Source of the DNA: Hofstenia miamia
Taxonomy: Eukaryota > Xenacoelomorpha > Acoela
Direction of reading: 5' to 3'
Assembly (NCBI GenBank): GCA_004352715.1
Contig: SCFE01000104.1
Span: 1,085,014 to 1,149,013 of the forward strand
DNA length: 64,000 nucleotides
In this document: positions 29,700 to 43,371 of the stretch, in pieces
Layout of the letters: every line of letters starts with the position of its first letter
Numbering within the stretch: the first letter of the stretch is position 1
Program-made: the position numbers and the translations under genes
Notes under the pieces: model-generated
The model's database searches: none
What the model was told of the DNA's origin: nothing
Seen by the model: only the letters and a program-made list of their open reading frames with translations

Positions 29700-30555
29700 A
29701 AGATTTAAAAATGTCTTTGTAGCATTCTAGGCAGTAAGCTGCAGCTAAAAATGGTCATTTCTACGGTAACTGAGAAATTTCTGCAAGGCATCTGTAGATT
29801 GAGAAACATTTAAAGACATTCTCACATGAAAGTTACTTTAAATAACACTTCGACTTTGAAAATGAGATTATAGATAGCAGTTGAAGCATTCAGTAGCAGT
29901 AAGCCAGACAAGCTCATACTGTGTCATGTGTACAACACGCAGCCCTGGTTTAACTCATTTATGAGAATGCCATTGCAAAAGGGGCTGATTAATGCTAGAC
30001 AAAAGCTGTGGAACTTGGGCATTAGTTTACAAGAAAAAGTTTCTTAGTCAGCCTTAATAATGCTGTATACGGTTAGTTGAGACATGTAGTTACTAATTAC
30101 TATATACAAGTTCATACAAGCATTCTGATTGCAAAGTGAATTGATCTAAGACCACAAATTATATAAACTAGAATAAAATAACTTTAAGATCGTATTTCAG
30201 CTGAAAGATTGGTAGTGATTTTGACATTATTGAGACAAATGTTTTTGATAATTTGTTAATGTGCAAATTGCATGCTAATAATATAAGCAGAAGTTTTTAG
30301 AATGAACTGTCACTCATCATCAGATATCGAAGAAAACTTTGCTGCTGCTGCTGCTGCTAAAGCATTTAGTACAGGTACTCCATATAGCTAAAAAGTTCGT
30401 CTTCAGAAAAAGTAATATGGGGTAAAATTTAAACGAGTCTGGGTCAATAAAAGTTCAACAATGAATGTCGGCAAAATCACCTACTCACTTTTCCTGTCAA
30501 ATTTTGCCTGCGAACACTTTCATGTGAGCATCAGAGAGAAAGTGACGGCAAAAGG
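29700..30555. other. Unassigned; short Ala-repeat frame at ~30301-30392
   Basis: Mostly unrecognised. A frame from ATG 30302 reads MNCHSSSDIEENFAAAAAAK on a (GCT)6 tract and ends after about 29 codons. It may be an exon or the N-terminus of the hAT relic that follows the IS630 insertion. Confidence 0.3.
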
Positions 30556-30562
30556 CATATTA

Positions 30563-31661
30563 CAGGGTGTCCATTAAATATTTGCCAAAATAAAAGGCTG
30601 ATAAATCGTATCTACATTATTCAATGGATGTAATTACGCTATGGTCTTGTCGCTAATTTGTGGGGATTCGATTTTTTGTTCAAATGCTTCACCTTTCATT
30701 TCGATTTTCAAATTAATTATTTAAAAATCGTTCAGAATCAGTTTAGATTTAATTTAAAATGGATCTTGAACTTTCCGATAAAATTTTGCTTTTGGAATGT
30801 TATATTATTGGTGGAAAGTCAATCACCACTGCCATACGAGCTTTCTGCACTAAAAAGCGGATAAAAAATGANNNNNNNNNNNNNNNNNNNNNNNNNNNNN
30901 NNNNNNNNNNNNNNNNNNNNNNNNNNNNNNNNNNNNNNNNNNNNNNNNNNNNNNNNNNNNNNNNNNNNNNNNNNNNNNNNNNNNNNNNNNNNNNNNNNNN
31001 NNNTTTCTGCACTAAAAAGCGGATAAAAAATGACCGCCACAATTGGCAGTGCCGGAGCGATGCCGAAAGTCTGGAGAAAAAAGGACAAAGATTCGAGTGA
31101 TCTTTGGAGCTGTGTCATTGACTCTTATGTGCTTTTTACAGTGTATATTTTTGTGTTTCCCCTCCTACTCTTTGTTTTTTTTAGATCGATGAATAAGAGT
31201 GTTCAAAAATAAGAGAAACGTTTCAAAATCTTTTGGAATTGTGCTATTTAATAATTCTGATCGAGTACTCTTTTTGAGTGATCTTCTCAATTGCTACTGT
31301 AATGATTACTGTTTATTGTTTTGCCTACACAAAAATAAAATGTGCGTAATTTAGCGAAAGTTAATGATACTTTTTCTTATTCACAACATTACATTTGATT
31401 GAATAAGTGGATAACCAATTGGATGCATATTTGATTGAATAGTGAATAAACATAATCAGATAAAAATTGAAATTAGGGTAAATTAGATGTCCATTTCCCA
31501 AGTTTTCTCCGTAAATCAAACTAAAAATGAAGCATGTAATATAAGCAAAAATCCAAATCCCCACACATAATAAGCAAGATAAGAACGTTACCATACTCAT
31601 AAAACCATTTTCCTATGAATTATTAGCTTTTAATTTTGGCAAGTATTTAATGGACACCCTG
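30563..31661 (+). mobile_element. IS630/mariner-type element, internally deleted or gapped
   Basis: The terminal inverted repeats start CAGGGTGTCCATTAAATA and extend about 40 bases with few mismatches, flanked by TA on each side. Inside, the frame from ATG 30759 starts MDLELSDKILLLECYIIGGK and SITTAIRAFCTKKRIKND, the N-terminal helix-turn-helix of an IS630-type transposase, and is lost within about 40 codons. A 132-base N run (30872-31003) is flanked by the same ~28 bases on both sides. The rest of the transposase is absent. Confidence 0.8.
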
Positions 31662-31689
31662 TACTAGTGCTACTCACATTGAGTTTGCG

Positions 31690-33110
31690 GAAAATGCAAA
31701 AAACAGTAGCAAACAAAAGCTTAGATTCGGCAACCCCAACTGCTGAACCAAAATTTTGATTTTTTGTAAGCACTATTGAATTTATGGACCATTCACCTCT
31801 ACTGAAAATGATGGTTTTAATGATTCAAAAATTGCAAAGGGATTTGCTTGTCGCAGAACAAATCAACTGCATCATTAATGATGTTATGGCACCCAGCCTA
31901 TTAGAACCTATAGTTCACGGAGCATCCATTCAGTGCTGCTATTGATGGCTCAAATTATTTAGGTTTGGTAAAGATGAATATTGTCTGAGTTAAGATATTT
32001 GATGTGCAAAATAGTGGTAGGGTGCGATTTTGTTTTCTTAATGTGTGTAATCCGAATAAATTGATGCAGCAACAAGTTATAGAATATCAAGCGCCGTTAA
32101 TGAAGTTTTGATTAAGCATTCTACTCTGTAAAAGAACTACATTGCGTTTTCTGTTGACAACACCTCAGTAAACATGGGTAAGTATAATAACAACTGGTAT
32201 TTTCTTGGGTATCCTTGTCCTATTATACATAATACAGCAGAGATATTCTATAGTTCTTTAAGTAGCACATTCAAGATAGATTTTGCTGTTGATATTTCTT
32301 ACTGGTTTGATAAATTTCCAAAAGGAAAGGATTTTTGCATGACTTTAGTATATTTTGCGAAATTGAATGTAAGCAGATGTTAGACTTGTTTTAGAAAGTC
32401 ATTGCGTTCACGATATTGTTACAAATCTAAATGATATGTTTGAAGTCTGCAGAAGTTATTTTCCCTCTGCCAGTACCAAAGCTAAATGTGGTAATTCGAG
32501 ATTCCGCCTATTAATTAATTTGTATGAAAGCAATAAATTACATGCATTTCCTCAATAATGCTTTACCAATATTTCATACACTTAATATATTGCTTCAAAG
32601 ACAAAATATAGTTGTTAGGTTATATTCTGTAATTAGATCATTCCCAAAACAGGTTCTATGTTGACTCTGGATGTAACAAAGTTGAATATTGATAGCATTA
32701 CTCAGTTGCCCAATAAAGAATTTCATTTTGGAATACTAACTGAATAGTGTATAGAATCTAAATTAGAAACTGGACAAATATCTGATTCTGAATTTTATAA
32801 AGGCTTTCTGGATAAAATGATTCAAATATGATGCTTCCCATTGACCTGTTGACGATGATGGTTTAGTCAATTACAAGTAAAATAATGTTGTAAGCAGAAA
32901 ATCTTCAGAATTCAAATTTTCTCAGATTTCCCTTTTTGTAAAAAGATGTCTATTTCTTAAAATGACACCAACGGAATATGTCCAATTGAGAAACGATTTT
33001 AATTATAAATCAGTGGATAATTCTGAGCTACAGCTTGAGGAACATAAAGCTGACGCGAGATATGTTGACATTATCACCAGAAACAATTTAAAAAAACTGA
33101 CATTCCCCTA
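31690..33110 (+). pseudogene. hAT-family transposase relic
   Basis: Broken frames give DGFNDSKIAKGFACRRTNQ, then a phrase around AAIDGSN (about 31930-31960), AFSVDNTSVNMGKYNNNW, LGYPCPIIHNTAEI and FAVDISYWFDKFPKGKDF. The order DNT..N-G, CPC(H)IIHNTA and the YWFDKS-type phrase is characteristic of a hAT transposase group. The CPCH histidine is changed to Pro. The part after 32390 has many stops. Confidence 0.6.
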
Positions 33111-33665
33111 GATAGTGTTTAACTAGATAAAACTTCATGTAGAAATTATTTGAATCTAAACCGGATTTTATCAAGTTTATTAGCATGTCAAATGGACCAT
33201 GAGGTAGGCCCGTGCGAGGGCTCGGGCTCGCACTTTGAAAAACATTCAGCCGAGCCGAGCCTTGAATTTCCCAGAAAAATATATTAACTGTTGGCTTAAT
33301 GTAGCGGCATTTATTTCGATCACAAACAAGTGACATTTAGATCTAGCATCTAACTATATCTTATCTAGCCCTGTGTACAGAGTTGAACATATTTATAATC
33401 CTATATATGAATCCTATTAATATTAATAAAATAAATAGCATTTCACTGCAGAGGCTCCTACATCGGCGGGTGTCCGGTTGGGAGATATATTGGGTATATT
33501 GTATGATGTATACGCATTATTGTATGGTATACGCATTTATATATTGTAAGTATATATTGTAAGGTATATTTAATCAAAACCGAATGACATCACGCTAATT
33601 TATTAAGTTTCCAAAACTAACGTTTTTCCGTATATTTATTCGTTGTAATTTCTTTGTACTTATAT

Positions 33666-33963
33666 TCAATAGTTTTTACTGACACTATTTTTACTTTTAC
33701 AATACAACCAGCAAGTCGATATATACAGTACTGGCCAAAAGTTTGGGAACAGTAACCTGTCTAAAGCGTGTTTTATACTAATTCCTGAAAACTTCGTAAT
33801 ATTCCTGGAATTCCCAATTTTGGTGAAAACATGAGTCATCGCTGAAAAACAGTTTTGAAATAAAGTTTGGATCATTTGCTTGATTTTCTAGCACACGTTC
33901 GCAGAATTGCATTCGTTTTGGTTGGTCATTGCTTTGAAGTTGCTGAACACGAGTAAAAGACAT
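33666..33963 (-). pseudogene. Tc1/mariner transposase fragment
   Basis: The frame from 33963 reads QLQSNDQPKRMQFCERVLENQ then ISKLFFSDDSCFHQNW, the central DDE region of Tc1/mariner transposases (a KxxFSDE-type aspartate). It is overlapped by a stray Tc1 end. Confidence 0.55.
33722..33830 (+). mobile_element. Solo Tc1-type end
   Basis: TACAGTACTGGCCAAAAGTT and about 100 following bases repeat at 34058-34165 with few changes. This is a detached terminal segment of the Tc1 family represented next door. Confidence 0.7.
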
Positions 33964-34057
33964 CCATTTGATTTAAACAGCATTTGATAGCTGGCTGGTC
34001 GCAGAAATTAAAAGTATTGAAAATCGGCAAAAAGATCGCGAATACCCTATATATACA

Positions 34058-35134
34058 GTACTGGCCAAAAGTTTGGGAATAGTAACCTGTCTAAAACGTG
34101 TTTTATGCTATTTCTTGGCAACTTCATAAAATTCCTGCAATTTCCAATTTTTTCTTAGAATTTACAACAGATTCATTTAGACAATCAAATTAACAACTTT
34201 AGATTTTCACTGAAAAAGCACTATCATTATAGTTTGAAACATGGTCCGTGGTAGTGAAATTTCACCAACAAAGCGTGCTGAAATTCATATCTTGTACGAG
34301 GAGGGGTACAATTATTGCGCTGTGGCTGTTAGAATGGGCATGTCAGTATCTTCAGTAGCCAGAAGAGTTACTTGCTATCAGCAACTATAAAATTTGTCCT
34401 CTCGCAAGCGGTCTGTAAGACCAAAAGTGACAACCCCTCAGACTGACCGTCTCATTCACCCTTACGTCGTCAATCAACCCCGATTGTCTTCAAAGAACAT
34501 TCAAGACCAGTTGCGCTTCTGCAGGCAATACCAACACTACACCCCTGCGATGCGGCATCAAGTAATATTTAGTGACAAATCCTAGATTTGCCAGTTTACA
34601 TCATACTGGCCACATGTTCAACGACCAAGAAACCAAAGATTCAACACACATTACACGCAAAAAACTGTTCGCTCAGCACCTTCTGTGAAGATTTGGGGTG
34701 TATAACTGCGAATGAGGATGCTGGTCTACATTTTGTTCCTCACAACAAGACAGTCACAGCCAAGGCCTAATTCAAAATAATTCAGGAGAAAGTTCCCATG
34801 TTTATGCAGCTTCGCGGAACATCTGTACTACAAAAAGATGGTGCTCCTTGCAACAGCGCCAAAGTTGTGAAACAGTGGATTGCATCACAAGACTTTCGGC
34901 TGTTTGAGAACTGGCCGGGAAACTACCCAGACCTCAACGTCATGGAAAATTGCTGGCATCATATCAAAAACTGTGAGGAAGCGCCAATGCACATCATTCG
35001 ACGATCTGAAGGAGCAAATTAAAGTGGTGTGGTGCACAGAGATTACTGGTGATTATTGTAGAAAGCTGGTCGAGTCAATGTCAAATCGCATTGCTGCGTG
35101 TTTGGCCAATAATGGCGGACATACAAAATATTAG
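34058..35134 (+). pseudogene. Tc1-like transposon with decayed transposase
   Basis: The left terminus TACAGTACTGGCCAAAAGTT is at 34058. The transposase starts at ATG 34241 (MVRGSEISPTKRAEIHILYE) with an HTH (MGMSVSSVARRV). It continues in broken frames: SRKRSVRPKVTTPQTDRLI, a deletion before RHQVIFSDKS, then KDGAPCNSAKVVKQWI, GNYPDLNVMENCWHHIK and the C-terminus YCRKLVESM...GGHTKY. At least five stops or shifts are present, and the HTH-to-catalytic segment is shortened. No right terminal repeat was found after 35134. Confidence 0.85.
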
Positions 35135-35139
35135 TGAGT

Positions 35140-36030
35140 TTTTTTAAATTAATTATTTACTTTCTACGCGGTGTTATCATATTGTTTCTACATTGTGTTA
35201 TTATATTGTTTGTACACTGTGTACATCGCAGTAAGATGAAAACTTTCCTCTTATCATTTGGATGAATTCCAAATAAAAAAATCATAGACAACTAGCATCT
35301 CCAAGTTAATCATGCATGCATCAGATTTCTTGAACGAGAGCTTAGTGTGGCTGATAATAAGATTGCTTATTAACGCTCACATCTGGACCTTGACAATTTG
35401 AAAGAACCATTAGTATTAAAAAACAGCAATTCATATGATATGGGAGTTCTAATTGTTTTGCGAGAACAGGAGGAAAATTTTCTTCAGAAGCGTGTGCAGA
35501 ATCAATTAATTGTGCTCCAACAAGACTAAATTACACAAAACATTGCCACTATTGATTTTTTGAAATGTGCAAATTTCTGCACTCCTGAAAGGATTTGTAT
35601 TAATCTACTTTGTAAAAAAGATTTTTGGAATTTTATTTAAATAACTATGAACTCGAACTCGAGCATACTAAAGTTGGAGTCCACATCAACTCGCGCGCCC
35701 AAGACTTACAGAAGTCTAAGAGAAAACGAATTAAACCAGCTTAAAGCATAGAAATTAGACTAACCACAAAGAGTTAAAGCATAACAAATAAGTACGTATA
35801 AACTGAAAAGCTACCTTTTCAATTTTCGTTAGCCAACTGTCGATAGCTCTTTGTTTACATTCCAATTGACATTTCGAACGAGAAGCAACACTTTCAATAT
35901 CCTATGACTTAAAGATGGCATAATACAAAGTAGCAATATATCTTTTCAAACATATGTATTGCGAACTGCACTTTGGTAAGTTTATCTTGTTCAAATGGGA
36001 CATCATAAGCTAAATATTGTAAAAATCAAT
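35140..36030. other. No confidently identified gene
   Basis: Around 35320-35640 the plus strand has a broken coding-like stretch (FLERELSVADNKIAY, VLREQEENFLQKRVQ) that I cannot place. A CTCGAACTCGAG phrase at about 35653 and the GGGCTCGGGCTCG/GCCGAGCCGAGCC pair at 33220-33262 are unusually GC-rich for this window. Confidence 0.35.
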
Positions 36031-36038
36031 AATACATC

Positions 36039-38205
36039 TTAGAACACATGAACAAAAAGGCAAGAATTAAATGTAATCACGTGGAAAGTGTAAACAGCAT
36101 ATGCTTGTATACAAAATTTGAAAACGAACTGAAGTGGTCCGCAGTCAAGCAGGTATGCTCTGTGCTTCGTGTTTTCTAAAAAAACGGTCCAGACTTCAAT
36201 TGCCCAAAAAAATTTGTGAATAATTTGCAAAGGATTACGTTACGAAATATATAATTAGTGTTTTCAACTCAAAAAAGATCGTTAGGAAAGTTTATAAAAT
36301 AGGTATAATGTGGTAGTTGTGGACTTCTAATACAAAGCATGGCCAACGTTTAAATTTCCAGTATTCCAAAAAATCAGGTACGTCGCCAAGGTCAGACTGC
36401 GGACGGACAAAAGTCTGGTGAAACTGCGTGCGTAGCCCATCTACCATATTGTAGAAAACTTCACGTATTCGGAAAAAGTAAATCCATATAGATAGATGAT
36501 TTGTTAGTACTAGAATAGAAACACAAAATTCAAAACACAGTAAAACATATATTCCATTATTTCAAAGCTAATTCAAGTTACCATTTATTTTTCCCAATGT
36601 GTGGCATGAATCACAAAAACAAAATTGATGCTAAGCCTTTACGGAGCCTTGAAATTCAAGTCATAAAAATAATGACAAAAAGTAATTACAATGGAAGGGA
36701 GAGGGTGCGAATTTGTTTGAAATAGAAATAGCTCAGTGTTATTTTGAAAATATGAATTTGCCAAACACCCACAGGCGATGCAATACAACGTAGTATCAAT
36801 AACGCAGCTTAAAAAATTGTGATCACTCAACAAACATATCATATTGGAATAATAAAAGATGCGGAATATCTAACAAATATCACTACACGCTTGAAGGAAT
36901 AATAAACCTAATTTTCAGTATACCAAGCGGCGATTGGCACCAAATAACTGATTTGTTATCTACATTAAGGCTTCAATGCTAGAGGTAAATATTCGGACAA
37001 AACATACACGAGGGCGGGATTGATTTTAACCAGGATATTGACAATGAAAATTTGGAAACTCTTATAATATACAAAGGAGTTCTAGGTTAGAGTTTTTGCC
37101 GTCAATTAAAGAGAAAGCACACAATGATTTCTGTAAATTATAGTGACCCAGAAACGTTGAATGTATTTTATGAATTCTCAAGGATTGATAAATCTCGCAG
37201 AGCATTGTAATCACTCCCTTCAATAAATGAAATGTATTAAATACTAGAAATAAAATAAAGTGTCTAAAAACAATGTAATCTATAGTAAATACTTCAGGCT
37301 TAGAAATAATTTCCAAAAATAAAACATATCTTATCGATTTCCATTAGATAGGTTTTTTCAATGAGTTTCTGAAATTTACATTTAGGTAATGTGTTCTCTT
37401 AAAATAGTTAAAATTAAAAATAAATTTAAAAAGTATTATAGTGATAAAATTACCAATAAACTGTATTGTCTTGGATTACTTTACGAAGGGAAACATTTTC
37501 TACGTCACGTCTGAATAGGTATTTATTGCGTTCTATCAAATTGAAAGTAGGTGTTTTCAACAAATTTAGAAGAACCGACGTTATGAGAAACAAACAAAAT
37601 CCTCCATAACAAAATAAAAGTAAGCAATAATTAATATTTAGCAGGAAAATATTATTATGAACAATGCTAGAACATGTTAAAAAATCTTTAAAAAATTATA
37701 CAATTGGTTGTAGCCAGATGCGTGTTAATAGATCAAATTTCAGACATTCAATGGAATTTAGGTGCACTATTGAGAAGTAAAAAAATTTGACCATTATCAC
37801 ATCAACTAATCGTTATGAAGATTAAAGCAATGAAAAGAATGGTTTTGACATAGATGCACTGCTACAACAATGGAAGTCGCTTTAAATTCCCTGTCTGGTG
37901 ATTTAACTACCACGATCAGTCAACAGCCTAGATATGAATGTAATCAAAAAAAATGTGAGATTATAAAGGTTAAATCTATGTTCAAATTGAAGTTTATATT
38001 TATTTATGCCCAGCCTTAAATAACGCTGAAAACTTAATAAACGCTTTCCTGAAAAAATCAATGGAAGTAAGGCATGTAACATCATCGACGTAATTCTCGA
38101 ATTACAAATTTTATTATACTGAAGTGTACCATAAGCAATATTGAATATTAGTTCAAGAATCGGCGCTTGTGGTACTCCAGTTTGTGCAAGACCAATATGA
38201 ATCAT
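36039..38205 (-). pseudogene. Non-LTR retrotransposon (LINE) relic
   Basis: The minus-strand frame 38205-37903 contains TGVPQAPILELIFNIAYG, a form of the reverse transcriptase motif GVPQGSxLGPxLF. A YVDD-type catalytic phrase follows in another frame at about 38085-38100. Toward the C-terminus, 36230-36039 reads FFWAIEVWTVFLENTKHR and LLDCGPLQFVFK, the thumb region found after the catalytic core in Jockey/R1-like elements. Other pieces between are unreadable. Old, with many disruptions. Confidence 0.6.
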
Positions 38206-38249
38206 TGTTTCATACTGATAAATAATGAAACTTCTTCCAAAACAGTTTT

Positions 38250-40225
38250 ATAATTTTTTGCAAGTTTTTCATTGTATGATTGAACGATTGTGTTATTTTA
38301 TTACGTCTGTTAAATTTAATTATTTTTATCAAGAATAATTATATACAAGCAGTAATTTGATACGAGCACTCATTGGCCGAAGCTGCTAAAGATGTAATGG
38401 CTTCGTTTACCTTGATAATAATCTAAAACAAGTACCTGTTTGCAGACACATTTGAACGTCGGCCAAAGAATTAATAAGATTACGCTTCATAATGTGAATA
38501 AATGTAATCTTCTTCAGGGAAAAAAACAAAATTTAATCACAGGATCATTCGAAACAAAAGTGATGCAATATTATTTATTTGCCAATGGTAGAAATATTTT
38601 GATTTTTAATGGTAATGAATTTGAATACAGTCTGAAAAAACAATGAAAGTGAAATCGCCGACCGCTTCAAATAATATCATTAATTAAAGTGAGAAATTAA
38701 ATTTGAATTTTGGCTCACCTTTTCACGTACTTGGGCAAAAGGTTCAAAATTGCTATTGAACAGTTTGCCAAATTAGCTTATATATTAAATTTACATATTT
38801 TTTCTGTCGTAATAAACAATGTCGTCTATATAATGTCGTAATTTCAACAATAAAAATTCTTATTTTTCAATATTGTAAAGTTTTACTGTAATATTTTTAG
38901 TCGTAAATTTTTAATTGCTTTGTTTTTGAATGTTTTTTATGTTGATTGTCACAAATTTACAGTTACTAAAGCCTGATCTAAGACTATATTTTTTATCACT
39001 TTGAAGAGCTAAGCCACATTCACAAGTAAAAAAATACGTTTCATTTACACTAAAGAATAATAACAGGGTGAAATATGACTGAATAAACTATGATAATATA
39101 ATATTTTGATATTAATCAACAGCTAAATCAAATAATACTGTACTAGAATAGTTCTCTACCCCAAGTGATTTAATGTTGTGAGCAACTTGATTGGTCAAGA
39201 GTAAATGGCTTATTTTATATTTGTCATGGAAACATGTTGTACTCTTGTTTTACTTGTATTTCAGGGAATGAGAGTTAAGTTAAGACTTAGGCTGGTTTAT
39301 TGATGGGCTTTTAAATAATTAAAACCTGAATTGCCATAACAGAGCAGTTAATTTTAAGCTAAAATAATTATGGTAAATATCATCATTTTGTTAAATATTT
39401 TAAAAAAATAATTGTTATTTTTCATAATATTGCAAATTTTTAATATTAAATTTTATAATTCACAATAATTTATTTCAAAAACCAAAAGGTTGTGAATTAA
39501 CATTGTGAAATTCCATACTCTTAATTATAGACATTGTTATTTCCATTTTAATCTAGTATCATTGACACTAACTGTTTGATTTATTAGGTTATCAGTGTTG
39601 TTAACTCATAAACTGTTAGCCCTTACATGTAACCGAGAATATATCTATAATTTATTCACACATATTACTAGCAATTAAAAATAATGTGTTTAGGTTCTTC
39701 AAGCACAGCTAATTTAATGGCTTATGCCTACCACATGTCTTATTAGTGGATGAATCCCACTCATGCAAATCTCAGTGTAAACTGTGGTTAATTTGTGGAA
39801 TATAATCAATTGCATTATTAAACATTTATTGATTAATAGCTAATTCCAACTTCAGATGAGGTTTAGATAATCTATTTTGATAGAAAGCAGTCCTTTGTAA
39901 CTTTGATTAAATAGGCAGTAATATTTTAACAACTACTTAGATAATTTAATAAATATTTTTATAGATCTTATTAGCATCATCAACTTCCATCAGAAACTTC
40001 ATCACCACCATTGCCACATAGAAATTTAGCTAAGTTGCATTATCTGCTAATCCAATTAATTAAGTAAAGTTAAAGAGCAACTGAACTTTACATATACATG
40101 TATTAAGTTTACAAATGTATTAAGAACATAAATAATGTAAATTTCTCCATATGAGCTGAGTTATGACAGTAAATGTTTCTTGGTTATGTTTATAAATTAT
40201 ATATAACTTAATAAATATTTTTTAC
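38250..40225. other. AT-rich DNA without recognisable gene
   Basis: Both strands show only short low-complexity frames. No repeats with clear ends were recognised. Confidence 0.5.
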
Positions 40226-40229
40226 TTAA

Positions 40230-40645
40230 CCCTTAAAGGATGATGCCAACAAATATGTCCCCTTTCAAAATATAGCTCTATTTAGAAAAAAAACAACTCA
40301 AATGTCGCAAATGACAATGTGGTATTATATGTCTAGTTATACTGGACAAATTTCATGCGCGTATGCTTTGTTTAACCCTTTAAGGATGAGACCTTGTTCC
40401 AATTAGGTATTATTGATTTTTTTATGATTTTTTATCATAAAATGCGTTATATTTATGAAATATACGTTAATTTTTATATATTTGTTTATTAGTATAAAGT
40501 TTAAACGAAGCATACGCTCATGAAATTTGTCCAGTATAACTAGACATATAATACCACGTCATCATTTGCGACATTTGAATTGTTTTTTTCTAAATAGACC
40601 TATATTTTGAAAGGGGACATATTTGTTGGCATCGTCCTTTAAGGG
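40230..40645. mobile_element. piggyBac-type MITE with ~150-bp inverted repeats
   Basis: TTAA at 40226-40229 and 40646-40649 flank an element beginning CCCTTAAAGGATGATGCCAA and ending with the inverted equivalent. The arms (about 40230-40378 and 40498-40645) are near-identical inverted copies containing ATGTCCCCTTTCAAAATA and GTCCAGTATAACTAGACATA. TTAA target duplication and a CCCTT start are typical of piggyBac-derived MITEs. Confidence 0.85.
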
Positions 40646-40649
40646 TTAA

Positions 40650-41279
40650 TATTCTTGAGTTGCACATCGTATTCTTATAATTAGTCAGATAATTGATACT
40701 TTGTTGTGAAATCATATTTTTCAACTTCTTCTTAAATATTGTATAATTTTTTCACTTCTTGTACTGTAATCCAATTTGTTCTAAAGCAATATTAAATAAT
40801 TTAGGAATCTGTTCTTCATTATTTTTCTATTATACTTAGTTTTACCAAATATAATTGTTCTTTGAATTAAATGATTAGGAATGTTCAATTTTCTTTTCAA
40901 AACAACTGATAAACATCTAATATTTTAAAGAGCTTCTAATGATCTTAGATGATATTTACACATTATTTCTTTTATATGTAGAATCAGTGGGGTGATTCTA
41001 GTGAACAAGAAGAGAATACAGTTCAAACTATCTCTATTTTACAAATGCTTCATTCTTTATATACACTGCTATTTACAATATGTACAAATATGACAACAAC
41101 CAGTCACCAACATGAAAAGCATGGGGTTTGGCTGATAAATAATAACAACTACTGGCCAATGCTACAATATTTTGTTGCTAATTATGATTATTTCCCATTT
41201 TAATATTTTCTCTAATTTCAATTTTGCTTTTTTATTTAAGTTTGTTAATAAACAAGATGAGTACAAGAAACAAGATAGA
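40650..41279. other. No recognisable gene
   Basis: AT-rich sequence. The stretch around 40985-41130 has a different composition and an ACAACCAGTCACCAACATG phrase like an LTR end, but there is no partner. Confidence 0.3.
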
Positions 41280-42977
41280 ACAAGTGATCAAAAGAGTATT
41301 ACCCTCCTTTCTACTGGTATAAACTTTCTAATTTTTTAAATTGATCTTATACCATATGCCATTTTCTTTATGATGTTGTTCGCTTCATCTTCAAAATTCA
41401 ATTTATTATCAATTACTACTCCCAAATATTTCATTTTTTGTGATTCCTGAATGATGTTGTTACATATCTTAATACTTTCTAATGTTGATTCATTTATTTT
41501 ATTCTTAATTACCATAAATATAGTTTCTCAATATTGAGTTTTAACAAATTATTATTAAATGTTTGCAATTTTTTGACATTTCTTGTAAATTTAAAATATC
41601 ATTACAATAAATTAGAGTATCATCTGCAAATTATACATGATTACTATTAATATGCTAATCCATATCATTTATATATACCTTAAATAGTAATGGACCCAGT
41701 ACTGATCCTTGTGGTACTCCATGGTTTATTTCTAATGAATTTGATATTTATTCTTTGAGTTTCACATACTGATAACTATTACTTAAATAACTATTTATTA
41801 ATTCTATTAATGAATCAGTAGAATTATAAATCTGCTTTAGCTTTTCCCATAAAATAAAATGGTTTATTGAATTAAATGCTTTTGAAATATATATATATTT
41901 TTTCATTCCTATCTAATTTTGATCTCTAGTCTTCAGCAGCATAAAGTAAGGCATCATTTATAGTGACATCTTTTTGAAATCCCAACTGATGTTTTGATAT
42001 TATTTCATTTTGTTCTGCATATAGGTTAATTTAGATGAATAATAATTTTTATAATGATCATAGTTGAAGTTCAATCTGTTTTGACAAAAATTGCATATGC
42101 CTTATGTTTTTTTAATGCATTCTTTCATTTCTTTAGATAACCACATTTTCTATGTTTTGTTACTGTTTTTTACATTGTGTTTTTGAATCTATAAAATAAG
42201 ACAAAGCTTTTGATAAATACTTCTTAAATAATCAAGTATAAACATCATTTTTTGATTCACTGTTGTACTAAAGTAATAATCATTCCAATTTAAGTTGAAC
42301 AATTCCTTCAAAAAAATTTTGTTGCTAAAGTATTTCTTTGAAGAAAATTTTCTTTTTGCAATACAAAATCACTTACAGATCTTTTTCATTAAAATTCCCT
42401 CTAATCTGACAATTGATTTTAATTCAAAACAATTCTGCTTAGTCACATTCCTATGAAAGTCACTTAGGATTTTCATTTTTTTTTAATTTGTACTCACTGT
42501 TTAATTTGCAATAAGTCATACTGTTTCCAAAATTATAGAAATGTCTTCTTGATTAGAAGCCCAAAATGGGATGACATCCTGAGTTGAAGGTGAAAAATTA
42601 AGAACTGACTAAAAATTTATTATTCAAAATTTAGGATATATTGGATACTGGAGACAAAATTAAAGGAGAAAGAACAAAACCACTGAGGGTTTTATTTGCA
42701 ATCAAATCCATACACAAACCAAATGCAAATTGGAAATGGGAGTTTAAATCTCCTAAAAGGGTTATCTGTAAATGCATTGGCAGTGAATAAAAAAGCATCC
42801 TCTAATGCTTAGTGTACACCAAATTTCTAAAATAAATTTAAAAACAGCAGCTTTAAAATCAATAGTTAGGAATTCCAGGTGCAAGGAATACCCTAATTCT
42901 TTGCAGTTTCTCTTCAAATTGAAGAACATTAGCTGATTTGAATTGCTATCCCTTTTTATTGTCATAAAAAACACCAT
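41280..42977 (-). pseudogene. Non-LTR retrotransposon relic with endonuclease and reverse transcriptase
   Basis: On the minus strand the region 42977-42700 gives an endonuclease-like piece ending TLLGDLNSHF (the GDFNxH motif). About 41735-41640 gives NHGVPQGSVLGPLLFKVYIN, followed by FADDTLIYCNDI, the catalytic reverse transcriptase motif. About 41480-41330 gives a YLGVVIDNKLNFEDHI phrase. This order is that of Jockey-type LINEs. Stops and shifts throughout, so it is an old copy. Confidence 0.75.
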
Positions 42978-43271
42978 TCAAATGAATTTCCCTCCTACAA
43001 ATCCTCCCATGCTATATAACTGGCTAAAAATTATTGGAACTGTTTTGAAGGTGCCATCTGCATAAAGATCATGTTGACTTGAAAGACAACTTAGCTGGAA
43101 ATTTGATGTGAATGCAATTACATGATCATTTCTAAATAAAAACTGATGTGACAAATTTATAAATAATGTAGTGGTGAATCCAAAGTTAGGGTTAGCTGGG
43201 GAGGCAAAAGAAACTGAAGGCTGGACTTGGATAAAGGATACCTGCTTGCTAGTTGCAAGGGTGTTTGCCAA
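42978..43271 (-). pseudogene. MULE (Mutator-like) transposase fragment
   Basis: The 97-residue minus-strand frame includes FQLSCLSSQHDLYADGTFKTVPIIFSQLY. The DGTFKxxPxxFxQLY phrase carries the first catalytic Asp of MULE transposases commonly found with FLYWCH domains in animals. The remainder of the DDE domain is missing; the LINE relic follows directly. Confidence 0.6.
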
Positions 43272-43371
43272 TGTGGACTAAACAAAATGTACAAACTTAG
43301 CTAGAGACTTCAAAAAATTACTACTGAAGGCAGGTGTGATACATCTGACAACAACATGTCCACAAATGTTT